Assembly (NCBI GenBank): GCA_910586985.1
Contig: CAJUKK010000001.1
Location: 186,001-250,000, forward strand
Origin: an uncultured Christensenellaceae bacterium
Lineage (GTDB): Bacteria; Bacillota; Clostridia; Christensenellales; Borkfalkiaceae
Length of the DNA: 64,000 nucleotides
Direction of reading: 5' to 3'
Part shown: positions 1 through 8,246 of the stretch, one piece after another
Layout: each line of letters begins with the position of its first letter
How positions within the stretch are numbered: position 1 is the stretch's first letter
Position numbers and translations under genes: made by a program
Notes under the pieces: generated by a model
Databases searched by the model: none
Told to the model about the DNA's origin: nothing
The model's input: the letters and a program-made list of their open reading frames with translations, nothing else

Positions 1-1
1 G

Positions 2-46
2 CTGCAAAAAGTTATTATTAACGGCTTGGGCGGCGCGATCAAATAA
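2..46 (+). CDS. C-terminal end of a carbohydrate ABC transporter permease (partial)
   Basis: Only the last 14 codons are inside the window. The frame reads LQKVIINGLGGAIK and then TAA. A C-terminus of the form Q-x-x-I-x-x-G-L-x-x-G-A-x-K is typical of MalG-type sugar ABC permeases of the binding-protein-dependent inner-membrane family. The following gene starts 18 bp downstream, so it is probably the last transporter gene of a sugar-uptake operon that continues into the glycoside hydrolase genes. The assignment rests on a very short tail and on context, so it is tentative. Confidence 0.45.
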   Translation: MQKVIINGLGGAIK

Positions 47-63
47 TTTTCAGGAGAGAAAAA

Positions 64-2082
64 ATGAACAGATCGGTCATGTATTGGAAGTGGGATAACG
101 ACGTGCTCGACCCCGAAGTCATGAAGAAAAAAGCGGATGATTTTATGTCGCGCACAAATATCGGCACAGTGTTTCTCGGTACGCAGTGGATTGAAGATCA
201 TTTCCACGGCGAAAAAATAGGACTTGCGTTCCGTACTGCAATTGATAAATTGCATGCGGGCGGAAGAAAGGCAATTATCGAGTGCTGTATCCGAAACGAG
301 GGCGAACCGTTCTATAAACAATATCAGGGAGAACCTTCCTATCTTGCAAGCTTTTATGAGGGCGTTGCAGATAAAGACGGAAAGGGCAGTTTTACCGTTC
401 CTGCGGAAACAGTATGGCATTATTGGCGAAAACGCGGCGACGACGGCGAGCACAAAATGATTCTGGCATACAGACTCAAAAAGACGGGAGAATTTACTTT
501 TTCCGAGGCGATCCGCTGCGATGAAAACGTTGTAACGAAGGCGGTTAAAAACGGAGACGGTTATGATATCGAAGTGTCTTTCAGCGGAGCGCAGGAGGGA
601 GAAACGGTAGCTGTGTGCATCGGTTTCCCGCAACCGTTGGTTGATCTCGCGCATCCGATGCTTATTCCTTATTTCCGCAATATGGCGAAACATGCAAAGG
701 AACTCGGAGCGGACGGCGTTTTCTCAGACGAATGGGGTTACGATATGATTTTAAAGATCGTCAAACCCAATCCGTACGACGATAATGAGTTAAATCTTCG
801 CCACGTTTCCTATTCGGAACATTTTGAGAAACGGCATCGGGAATTTACGGGTAAACCCTTGAAAGAGAATCTTTTATATCTTTTCTACGGAGAGAAACAA
901 ACTCGCAGCGCCGTGATTAACGACTATTTAAAGAGCTTGCGTTTGCTGTGTACGGAGAACGAAGAACTCATGTACGATTCGGTAAAAGAGATCATGGGGG
1001 AGGAAGCTTTTTGGGGCGTACATCCGACTTGGTGGGGCAGTGTAGACAGTCTCAACTTCGAGTTTTTTAAAAACGGTTTCTATTGGTGGGACGCAAAGCG
1101 CGACTATGCACAGACGGACGAAATGATTTTATATGCGATCCGAACTGCGTTGGCGCATCGTTTCCATTCGCCCGTCTGGTACAACATGTGGTATTCCATG
1201 GGCACGCGCGATATAAACACATATTATTGGGAGACGTGGCGCAACTTACGCTTTGGCGGAAGGACGCACTATCTCGGTTATGAATGCCCCAACGAGGCGG
1301 TTGTGCTCGAACTCAAACCGCAGGGCATGCTCGAAAGCATTGAGGAGATGGACAAGCGCATTCGCATGTTTGACGGCGTGGTCTCTCAACCCGACTGTAA
1401 ACTTTTGGTTCTCTTCGGTTACGAGGCTGTTTCCAATTGGGCGGATATCGGTATGGAAATGCCTTGGAAACCTCAGAATCCCCGTCTTGATTATGTATTG
1501 AATACGACGAACGAAATTTTTCAAAATATTCTTTGCGATCTTGTTCCATCATATGCGACGGAAAACGGTACGCTGCAAGTAGGTTCGAACGGTAAAGCGC
1601 AATACGGCACGCAGGAATACGACGGCGTGATTGTGCTATATCCAAACGGGATAAGTCAAAAAGCGAAGGACTTTTTGATGCGTTTAGATACCAAAAAATT
1701 AGTTCTGTGCTCGGACGTAAACGATACCGAAACGCAAAACTTATTAAAAAATCTTAGCGCCGCCGGTGCAAAAGTATTTACAGAGAGAAAAACAAGCGCC
1801 GAGCTGGTTGCGCTTGTTGAAAATGAATTCGGCGTTCCCGCTAATCGTTTTGGAGACGAAGGTACGGTCATGCAGGATAAGAGCGTTATTTTCACGTCTT
1901 CAAAGGGTGAACTTCCTACGGGAAACAAACTCTCCTTAATGTTCGAATACCGCGGCAACTGCTACGAATTCGAGGGCGAGGATGCGCTTTGGATTTCTGC
2001 GGACGGCGAGCGGGCGATTTATCCCGCAGGACAGTTAAAACGTAATGGAAAAGCAGTTGACTCATGCGAGGTGATAAAATGA
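64..2082 (+). CDS. glycoside-hydrolase-like TIM-barrel protein, family not recognised
   Basis: 672 residues, no signal peptide, so cytoplasmic. The start has a good ribosome site (AGGAGAG, 51-57). The first 400 residues look like a TIM barrel: the segment LGADGVFSDEWGYD (residues 215-228) has the strand-end acidic pattern of a GH catalytic residue (Glu223), and there are many Trp/Tyr positions (for example HPTWWG near 320) suited to sugar binding. Residues about 430-600 (LLVLFGYEAVSNW, then YDGVIVLYPNG) resemble the Rossmann-like amidotransferase-type domain that follows the barrel in GH42 beta-galactosidases. I cannot place it in a named GH family. It lies between a sugar permease and a GH127-like gene, overlapping the latter by ATGA, so a role in glycoside breakdown is inferred from context and fold features. 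Confidence 0.55.
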   Translation: MNRSVMYWKWDNDVLDPEVMKKKADDFMSRTNIGTVFLGTQWIEDHFHGEKIGLAFRTAIDKLHAGGRKAIIECCIRNEGEPFYKQYQGEPSYLASFYEGVADKDGKGSFTVPAETVWHYWRKRGDDGEHKMILAYRLKKTGEFTFSEAIRCDENVVTKAVKNGDGYDIEVSFSGAQEGETVAVCIGFPQPLVDLAHPMLIPYFRNMAKHAKELGADGVFSDEWGYDMILKIVKPNPYDDNELNLRHVSYSEHFEKRHREFTGKPLKENLLYLFYGEKQTRSAVINDYLKSLRLLCTENEELMYDSVKEIMGEEAFWGVHPTWWGSVDSLNFEFFKNGFYWWDAKRDYAQTDEMILYAIRTALAHRFHSPVWYNMWYSMGTRDINTYYWETWRNLRFGGRTHYLGYECPNEAVVLELKPQGMLESIEEMDKRIRMFDGVVSQPDCKLLVLFGYEAVSNWADIGMEMPWKPQNPRLDYVLNTTNEIFQNILCDLVPSYATENGTLQVGSNGKAQYGTQEYDGVIVLYPNGISQKAKDFLMRLDTKKLVLCSDVNDTETQNLLKNLSAAGAKVFTERKTSAELVALVENEFGVPANRFGDEGTVMQDKSVIFTSSKGELPTGNKLSLMFEYRGNCYEFEGEDALWISADGERAIYPAGQLKRNGKAVDSCEVIK

Positions 2083-3986
2083 AAGTTGAACGTGCAAACG
2101 GCAAAATTACGCCCAAAGGTTGGTTGAAAGAACTTTTAAAGCGGGATGCAAAAGGCATTACGGGAAATCTTGATAAATTGTGCGCGGATGCAGGTTCGGA
2201 TATCTTCGGGCCGGAAAAAGTCGTTCACAAAGAAAAAGACTATTGGAGTTCTTGGTGGACGGGAGAGACGCGCGGTAACTGGATGGAAGCGTTTATTCGT
2301 CTTTCCTTTGTGACAGGCGACGATGAATTGATTGCGCGCTCCCGTGAAATGGTGGACAGCATGCTGTCTCATCAGGATAAGGACGGTTATTTAGGTATTT
2401 ATGTCCCCAACGAACGTTATAAAATTACTAAGAGATTCGGCGAACTCTGGACGCAGAGCAGAGCTATGCGTTCGCTCCTGTGTTATTACGATTACACGGG
2501 CGAAGAAAGGGTTTTAAGTGCGCTTATACGCATGGCGGATAATATTCTCGATAACGTCAAGAGTTCGGTATTTGAGATTCCCGACGAGGACGGGAGTAAA
2601 GGGCACAGCCTTATGATCATCGACGGACTTGCCCGCATGTTTGATCTCACGGGAAATCAGAAATATTGCGATTTCTGCGAATGGATGTACGCGGATTATT
2701 GCGCGCATGCCTCGCAGTTTATACAGGACGACCTGCGCACGGGCAACGTGCTTGATCCTTCGATCCCGTTTGTGGGGCACGGGCCGCACACCTGCGAAAT
2801 GTTGCGTCTTCCGTTATTGTTGCATGAAATGACGGGCAAGGAAGAATATTTGCTCGCGTTCCGTTGCGGAGAGCAGAAGCTCAAGAAAAATCTTGCGCTT
2901 TCAGGCTCGTGCAAATCGGATGAGTTTATCGGCACTTATCAGAGCGAACTTGTTATGGAATCCAATTCCCGCACGGGTGCGTTCGGCGGGTGCGTACCGA
3001 TGCCTTCCACGGCATACGAATATTGTACGACAACGGAACTTGCGATCGATTATCTTGAGGCGGAACGCATTTTCGGGGATTTGTCTTATGCGGATAAACT
3101 CGAATGGCTGGTTTATAATTCTGCGCTTGCATCCAAGCATCCGAGCGGAAAGATGATTCAGTATCTAGGCGCGGACAACATGTATGATGCGTCGCACGCC
3201 GTCAATCCACGTTTTGATTATTCTCCCACGCATGACGATGCGGCGGTTTGCTGTGCGCCGAACGCATGTAAGGTATTCCCTGCGTTCACCGAATTTGCAT
3301 TTGTTGAACGGGAAGATACTCTGATAGCCAATCTCTACCTGCCGTTGAATTATGAGTTTGAAGCGAACGGTGAAAAGATGAATATCGAGGTTAAAACAGA
3401 GTATCCGTTTAAACTTTCGGCAACGTTTAACGTTCGTGGAAAGGGGAGTTTTAAGTTTGCGCTGAGAATCCCTGCATATGCGAAACGGTTTGAAGTAAAA
3501 TGCAAACGCGGAGGATATACAATAAAGGACAATTTGTTGTCATTCGACGAAGCCGTAAAGGGCGGCGAGTCGATCACGGTCGAGTTTTTCCCCGAGGTTG
3601 AAATGTTGCGCGCGCCGGACGGTACGTTTGCGCTCGGTTACGGAACGTTGTTGTTTTCCAAGGAGATTGCGGCGGTATGCAGAAAGCATCGCAAATACGA
3701 AGGCCCGAACGGATTTTTCGACTGCGATTTTATCCCAAAAGAGCATGAGGATTGGAACGATACTTTGCTTGTGTGCGGCTACAGTCCCGTTTCGGCAAAG
3801 ATCGAATATTCCGAAAAGGAAGGGTATCCGCTCGACGAGGGGAACGGCCCCGTGCTTACGGTGAAAGCGCTTGACCGCTACGCTTACCCCGTTGATCTCA
3901 AACTCAGACCAATCGGCGCGACGACGCTCCGCCGTACGACTTTCCCCATATTCGAGGATAAAGAGAATATCTATAAAATCAAATAG
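2079..3986 (+). CDS. GH127-like (beta-L-arabinofuranosidase superfamily) protein
   Basis: 635 residues, cytoplasmic. The start at 2079 is chosen over the in-frame ATG at 2064 because GAGGTG (2068-2073) is correctly spaced for 2079 and gives an ATGA overlap with the upstream stop. The protein has an alpha-helical barrel pattern and the GH127 metal signature: Glu314-x-Cys316 (in AYEYCTTTEL) and the Cys391-Cys392 pair (in AVCCAPNACKVFP). In characterised GH127 enzymes the Glu and three Cys bind zinc, with one Cys as nucleophile. The surroundings of the Cys pair differ from the canonical CCTGSG form seen in the second GH127 gene at 28213, so this is a divergent member whose sugar specificity is unknown. 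The C-terminal 200 residues are beta-rich. It is part of the glycoside/methyltransferase operon. Confidence 0.7.
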   Translation: MKVERANGKITPKGWLKELLKRDAKGITGNLDKLCADAGSDIFGPEKVVHKEKDYWSSWWTGETRGNWMEAFIRLSFVTGDDELIARSREMVDSMLSHQDKDGYLGIYVPNERYKITKRFGELWTQSRAMRSLLCYYDYTGEERVLSALIRMADNILDNVKSSVFEIPDEDGSKGHSLMIIDGLARMFDLTGNQKYCDFCEWMYADYCAHASQFIQDDLRTGNVLDPSIPFVGHGPHTCEMLRLPLLLHEMTGKEEYLLAFRCGEQKLKKNLALSGSCKSDEFIGTYQSELVMESNSRTGAFGGCVPMPSTAYEYCTTTELAIDYLEAERIFGDLSYADKLEWLVYNSALASKHPSGKMIQYLGADNMYDASHAVNPRFDYSPTHDDAAVCCAPNACKVFPAFTEFAFVEREDTLIANLYLPLNYEFEANGEKMNIEVKTEYPFKLSATFNVRGKGSFKFALRIPAYAKRFEVKCKRGGYTIKDNLLSFDEAVKGGESITVEFFPEVEMLRAPDGTFALGYGTLLFSKEIAAVCRKHRKYEGPNGFFDCDFIPKEHEDWNDTLLVCGYSPVSAKIEYSEKEGYPLDEGNGPVLTVKALDRYAYPVDLKLRPIGATTLRRTTFPIFEDKENIYKIK

Positions 3987-3997
3987 GAGTTAAAACT

Positions 3998-5008
3998 ATG
4001 ACATCGCGTGAAAGAACGCTTGCCGTTTTAAACGGAAAAATCGCGGACAGAACGCCGAACTTTAATATTTTAATGGGGTTTTCCGCCCGTTACGGCGGAC
4101 GTACCTACCGCGACTATGCATCTGATTATCGCGTGCTTTGCGATTGCGATTTAAAGTGTGCGGAAGATTTCGGGATTGATCTGCTTTGCGCTATATCCGA
4201 TCCTATGCGAGAGGCTGAGGGATTCGGCGCAAACGTGACTATGCCCGAGGACGACGTCCCTTATAGTCCGATACCGCTTGTCGACGATATTTATAATGTA
4301 AAGAATATTATTAAGACGTACGATCCGCATAACGGAAAGCGTACGGAAGACCGTTTGAAAGCGGTGGAGTATTTTAAGAAAAACGGAAAAGATTATACGG
4401 TTGGCGGTTGGGTTGAGGGTGCGTTTGCCGAATGTTGCGATTTGCGCGGAATCAATGATTTCCTTGCCGACGTTGCCTGTGAAGAGGAAGAGGCAATTCA
4501 CGAATTTTTATCAATCGTCAACGAACAGGCGGTTCGCTTTGCCGTCGAACAGGTAAAAGCAGGCGCGGATATTATCGGTATCGGCGATGCGGCGACTTCG
4601 CTCATATCGCCCGATATGTATCGTTCGTTCGCTTTTCCGTATCAAAAAGCGATTGTAGATGCGGTGCACGCTGCGGGCGGTAAGACGAAGTTGCACATTT
4701 GCGGCAATACGACGAACGTTCTTCCTCATATGATCGAAACGGGTACGGATATTGTCGATCTTGATTGGATGGTGGATTTAAAACGTGCAAAAGAAATCAT
4801 TGGCGGAAGAAATACGATCATCAGCGGAAATTATGATCCTGTTGCCGTATTGTTGCAGGGAACGCCCGAAACGGTGCGGGAAAAGGTGCTCGAATGTAAG
4901 TCGATCGTAAAAACAAATTATATCTCTTCGGGCGGGTGTGAAGTCCCGCGCGATACTCCGCATGAAAATCTGCGCGCAGTTTACGAGACGCTCAGAACGG
5001 GAGGTTAA
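3998..5008 (+). CDS. UroD-like corrinoid methyltransferase (MtaA/CmuA-type), copy 1
   Basis: 336 residues of the uroporphyrinogen decarboxylase fold family. It begins MTSRERTLAVLNGKIADRTP, the usual opening of methyltransferase members. The zinc motif of MtaA/MtbA-type enzymes, H-x-C-x(n)-C, is present as His233-Ile-Cys235-Gly and Cys314 (SGGCEVPRDTP). These enzymes move a methyl group between a substrate or thiol and a corrinoid protein; true UroD lacks this motif. It sits between a GH127-like gene and a GH13 gene (2 bp from the latter). With the second copy at 6576 and the corrinoid protein at 7612 it likely forms a two-methyltransferase system, but which copy demethylates the substrate and which passes the methyl on cannot be told from sequence. 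Function as heme-pathway UroD is unlikely. Confidence 0.8.
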   Translation: MTSRERTLAVLNGKIADRTPNFNILMGFSARYGGRTYRDYASDYRVLCDCDLKCAEDFGIDLLCAISDPMREAEGFGANVTMPEDDVPYSPIPLVDDIYNVKNIIKTYDPHNGKRTEDRLKAVEYFKKNGKDYTVGGWVEGAFAECCDLRGINDFLADVACEEEEAIHEFLSIVNEQAVRFAVEQVKAGADIIGIGDAATSLISPDMYRSFAFPYQKAIVDAVHAAGGKTKLHICGNTTNVLPHMIETGTDIVDLDWMVDLKRAKEIIGGRNTIISGNYDPVAVLLQGTPETVREKVLECKSIVKTNYISSGGCEVPRDTPHENLRAVYETLRTGG

Positions 5009-5010
5009 TT

Positions 5011-6579
5011 ATGAATATGCCGACTTGGTTGAAAAACGCGGTCTTTTACGAAATTTATCCGCAGAGTTTTTACGATACGAACGGCGACGGTATCGGTGAT
5101 TTGCAAGGAATTATCGAAAAACTCGATTATATCAAAAGTCTTGGTTGCAATGCGATCTGGATCAATCCATGTTTTGAATCTCCTTTTATGGATGCGGGTT
5201 ACGACGTAAGCGACTATTGCAAGATTGCGCCCCGTTACGGGACGAACGAGGACGCGAAGAAACTCTTTGACGAAGCGCATAAACGCGGAATCCATATTCT
5301 TCTGGATCTCGTCCCCGGACATACTTCGGATAAGCACAAATGGTTCGAACAGTCCAAACAACCCGAACCGAACGAATTTTCAGACCGTTATGTCTGGACG
5401 GGGAATGCGTTCGATTATCCCGAAGGGTTCCGCATGATGAGCGGTATGTCCGACCGTGACGGAAATTATATCGTCAACTTTTTCAATTCTCAGCCTGCGC
5501 TCAATTACGGGTTCGAACAGCGCGATTACGCTTGGCAGCTTGCTCCCGATCATCCCGCATGCAGAGCGACGCTTGAAGCAATGAAGCAAGTCATGCGCTT
5601 TTGGATGGATATGGGGTGCGACGGTTTCCGCGTGGATATGGCATCGTCGCTTATCAAGAATGATCCGAAAAAGACGGGTATCAAGCGGCTGTGGCAGGAA
5701 GTGCGCAGCGAGCTTGACAGAGATTATCCCGATGCGGCGATTCTTTCCGAGTGGTCGTGTGCGGAAGATGCGATCGACGCGGGATTTCATATGGATTTTT
5801 ACATCCATTTCGGCAGCGTAGGTTACAACGTGCTTTTTCAGACGGAAAACTATGATTACGTTGACAGAGGAAAAACGGTAAAATGCTTTTTCCAAGAGAA
5901 CGGAGAGGGCGATATCACGGTATTCCTCGATGAATTTTTGAGGAAGTATCGCTATATTAACGGTCGCGGCTATATGTGTATGCCTACAGGGAATCATGAT
6001 ATGATCCGTTATTCCCGTCGCCGTTCGGAAGAAGAGATGAAACTCGTGGCGTCTTTTATTATGCTCATGCCTACGATACCCGTAGTGTATTACGGCGATG
6101 AGATCGGCATGAAGTATGCAGAGGGGTTGCACTCCAAAGAAGGCGGATTTTTCCGTACGGGATCGCGTACGCCCATGCAATGGACGGACGGGGAGAATAA
6201 AGGGTTTTCCACGACGAAAGGAGACTTGTATCTTCCCGTCGACGGGCGTAAAGACGCGCCCAACGTTTCCGAACAGGAAAAGCGGGAAGGGTCTCTTCTT
6301 CAAACCGTGCGTGCATTCGCAAAGCTGAGAGACGAAGAACCCGATTTACAGGCAGGCGGAGAGTTCGAGGTGGTTTACGGCGAGAAAGAGAAATATCCCT
6401 TTGTATTCCGCCGCGGCAAATTCCTCGTTGCCGTTAATCCGCGCGGTACGGATGCGGCTTGCAACGTTCCGAAGAGAAATTACAGGGTATGCAAGATGAT
6501 CGGCTCGGCGGAACTTAACGGGTCAAAACTTAATATCGGCAAACTTTCGCTTGTCGTATTCGAGGAGGAAATCAAATGA
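5011..6579 (+). CDS. GH13 alpha-glucosidase (oligo-1,6-glucosidase type)
   Basis: 522 residues, cytoplasmic. The N-terminus (WLKNAVFYEIYPQSFYDTNG) and NGDGIGDLQGI loop are diagnostic of GH13 exo-glucosidases. Catalytic residues are visible: nucleophile Asp209 in DGFRVDMA, acid/base Glu247 in ILSEWS, and transition-state Asp330 in GNHD. Region I reads DLVPGHTS, where most members have Asn before the His. It would release glucose from alpha-glucosides taken up by the cell. GGGAGG ends about 6 nt before the start. It ends in an ATGA overlap with the second methyltransferase gene, so hydrolysis and methyl transfer are translationally coupled. Substrate linkage is not predictable. Confidence 0.9.
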   Translation: MNMPTWLKNAVFYEIYPQSFYDTNGDGIGDLQGIIEKLDYIKSLGCNAIWINPCFESPFMDAGYDVSDYCKIAPRYGTNEDAKKLFDEAHKRGIHILLDLVPGHTSDKHKWFEQSKQPEPNEFSDRYVWTGNAFDYPEGFRMMSGMSDRDGNYIVNFFNSQPALNYGFEQRDYAWQLAPDHPACRATLEAMKQVMRFWMDMGCDGFRVDMASSLIKNDPKKTGIKRLWQEVRSELDRDYPDAAILSEWSCAEDAIDAGFHMDFYIHFGSVGYNVLFQTENYDYVDRGKTVKCFFQENGEGDITVFLDEFLRKYRYINGRGYMCMPTGNHDMIRYSRRRSEEEMKLVASFIMLMPTIPVVYYGDEIGMKYAEGLHSKEGGFFRTGSRTPMQWTDGENKGFSTTKGDLYLPVDGRKDAPNVSEQEKREGSLLQTVRAFAKLRDEEPDLQAGGEFEVVYGEKEKYPFVFRRGKFLVAVNPRGTDAACNVPKRNYRVCKMIGSAELNGSKLNIGKLSLVVFEEEIK

Positions 6580-7589
6580 ACATGTTCGAATGGTTGGATA
6601 AAGTAAAATCGTCCACAAAGAAAAAACCTTTTCCCGTACTGTCTTATCCTGCGATTCAGATGATGGGTATTACGGTGAAGGAACTCATTTCGAGCGCGGA
6701 ATATCAGGCGCGGGGTATGCAGCTTGTAGCCGATGCCGTAGATTCTCTTGCCTCCGTTTCGCTAATGGATCTTTCGGTGGAGGCAGAGTGTTTTGGTTCT
6801 ACCGTAAAGGTGACCGACGGAGAAGTTCCCACGGTTGTCGGCGCTATCGTAACAACACCGGAAGAGGCGGAAAACTTAAAAGTTCCATCCGTTCAGAGCT
6901 GTCGTGCGGGAATTTATATCGATGCGATCGGAAAAGCGAAGGCGCTCATTTCCGACCGTCCCGTATTTGCGGGCGTCATCGGGCCGTTTTCGCTTGCCGG
7001 TCGTCTTGTCGACGTAACCGAGGCGATGATCCTTTGCTTTGAAGATCCCGATATGTTAAAGACTGTGCTTGAAAAATGCACGGAGTTTTTAATTAACTAT
7101 ATTAAAGCGTATAAAGAGCAGGGCGCGGACGGCGTTGTAATTGCCGAACCGCTCGCGGGAATGCTTTCGCCCGATCTTGCCGCAGAGTTTTCTCACCCGT
7201 TCGTCAAGCGCATTGTGGACGAATGTCAGGACGAAAAATTCCTGATCGTATATCACAATTGCGGTAACGGTGCGGTGCGTATGCTCGACGGAATACTTTC
7301 AACGGGTTGTAAGGCGCTCCATTTCGGAAACGCCGTCGATATGCGGGACGTAATGAAGAACGTGCCGTCCGACGTTGTCGCAATGGGAAACGTCGATCCT
7401 GCGGGCGTATTCCTTGCAGGGACGGAAGAGCAGGTCAAAGCGGAAACGCTCGCGCTTTTAAACGATCTTGGCGATTATCCGAATTTTGTTCTTTCTTCCG
7501 GCTGCGATATTCCTCCGCTTACGCCTTGGCAGAATATCCGCGCGTTTTTTAAGGCGGCGAAAGAATATAACGATAAAAAAGGGCAATGA
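6576..7589 (+). CDS. UroD-like corrinoid methyltransferase (MtaA/CmuA-type), copy 2
   Basis: 337 residues, same fold family as the protein at 3998 but clearly divergent from it. The zinc motif is His227-Asn-Cys229-Gly (YHNCGNG) with Cys310 (SSGCDIPPLTP) as the third ligand. The start overlaps the GH13 stop by ATGA. It lies 22 bp before the corrinoid protein gene, the usual position of the partner methyltransferase in methylotrophic and O-demethylase clusters. It either loads methyl groups on, or removes them from, the corrinoid protein. No MtrH-type tetrahydrofolate methyltransferase is seen in the window, so the final methyl acceptor is unknown. Confidence 0.82.
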   Translation: MNMFEWLDKVKSSTKKKPFPVLSYPAIQMMGITVKELISSAEYQARGMQLVADAVDSLASVSLMDLSVEAECFGSTVKVTDGEVPTVVGAIVTTPEEAENLKVPSVQSCRAGIYIDAIGKAKALISDRPVFAGVIGPFSLAGRLVDVTEAMILCFEDPDMLKTVLEKCTEFLINYIKAYKEQGADGVVIAEPLAGMLSPDLAAEFSHPFVKRIVDECQDEKFLIVYHNCGNGAVRMLDGILSTGCKALHFGNAVDMRDVMKNVPSDVVAMGNVDPAGVFLAGTEEQVKAETLALLNDLGDYPNFVLSSGCDIPPLTPWQNIRAFFKAAKEYNDKKGQ

Positions 7590-7611
7590 TATACAAGAGA
7601 GGTGGTAGGTA

Positions 7612-8244
7612 ATGAATAAATTTGATGAAATTTCTGAATTGTTACAGCGCGGAAAGCCGCGCGATTTATCCGCGCTTGTTCAGGCGGAACTTGCCGAAGG
7701 AACTGCGGCAAACGATATTCTGATCAGGGCGCTGATCCCCGGAATGAGCGCCGTTGGCGAACGTTTTAAAAAGAACGAAATATTTGTGCCCGAAGTATTG
7801 ATTACGGCGCGCGCTATGAACGCCGCGCTCAACGTATTAAAACCCGCGTTGGCACAGGCTGGGGTTGAACCGATCGGCACTGCGCTGATTTGCACCGTAA
7901 AAGGAGACTTGCACGATATCGGTAAAAATCTTGTTAAAATGATGATCGAAGGTACGGGTATCCGTGTGATTGATCTCGGCGTAGATTGTCCGCCCGAGCG
8001 GGTTGTGGAGGCGGTAAAGGAGCATAAGCCGGATATCGTATGTCTTTCCGCATTGCTCACTACGACGATGGTGTATCAAAAAGAGACGATCGATGCTTTA
8101 AAGGCGGCGGGACTTCGCGACAGCGTAAAGGTGATGGTTGGCGGCGCACCCGTTACGCAGGCGTTCGCAGATGAAATCGGCGCAGATGCCTACACTCCCG
8201 ATGCAGCGACGGCGGCAGAAAAGGCAAGATCGTATTTTGACTGA
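7612..8244 (+). CDS. corrinoid (B12-binding) methyl-carrier protein, MtaC/MtbC family
   Basis: 210 residues. Residues 1-88 form the helical cap domain of methyl-corrinoid carriers (RFKKNEIFVPEVL). Residues 89-210 form the Rossmann B12-binding domain. The cobalt-ligand motif D-x-H-x-x-G is Asp99-Leu-His101-Asp-Ile-Gly104, followed by S-x-L (Ser146) and a Gly-Gly pair (177-178). The protein shuttles methyl groups between two methyltransferases while cobalt cycles between Co(I) and methyl-Co(III). The ribosome site is GAGAGGTGG. Two methyltransferase genes lie upstream and the reductive activator starts 2 bp after its stop, so all protein parts of a corrinoid methyl-transfer system except a substrate assignment are present. 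Confidence 0.92.
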   Translation: MNKFDEISELLQRGKPRDLSALVQAELAEGTAANDILIRALIPGMSAVGERFKKNEIFVPEVLITARAMNAALNVLKPALAQAGVEPIGTALICTVKGDLHDIGKNLVKMMIEGTGIRVIDLGVDCPPERVVEAVKEHKPDIVCLSALLTTTMVYQKETIDALKAAGLRDSVKVMVGGAPVTQAFADEIGADAYTPDAATAAEKARSYFD

Positions 8245-8246
8245 AG

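Noticed and set aside
2064..2078. Earlier ATG for the GH127-like gene
   Set aside because: The GAGGTG site lies after this ATG and is correctly spaced for 2079.
5380..6303. Minus-strand open frame of 307 codons inside the GH13 gene
   Set aside because: Antisense shadow of a well-conserved gene; no ribosome site and no family resemblance.
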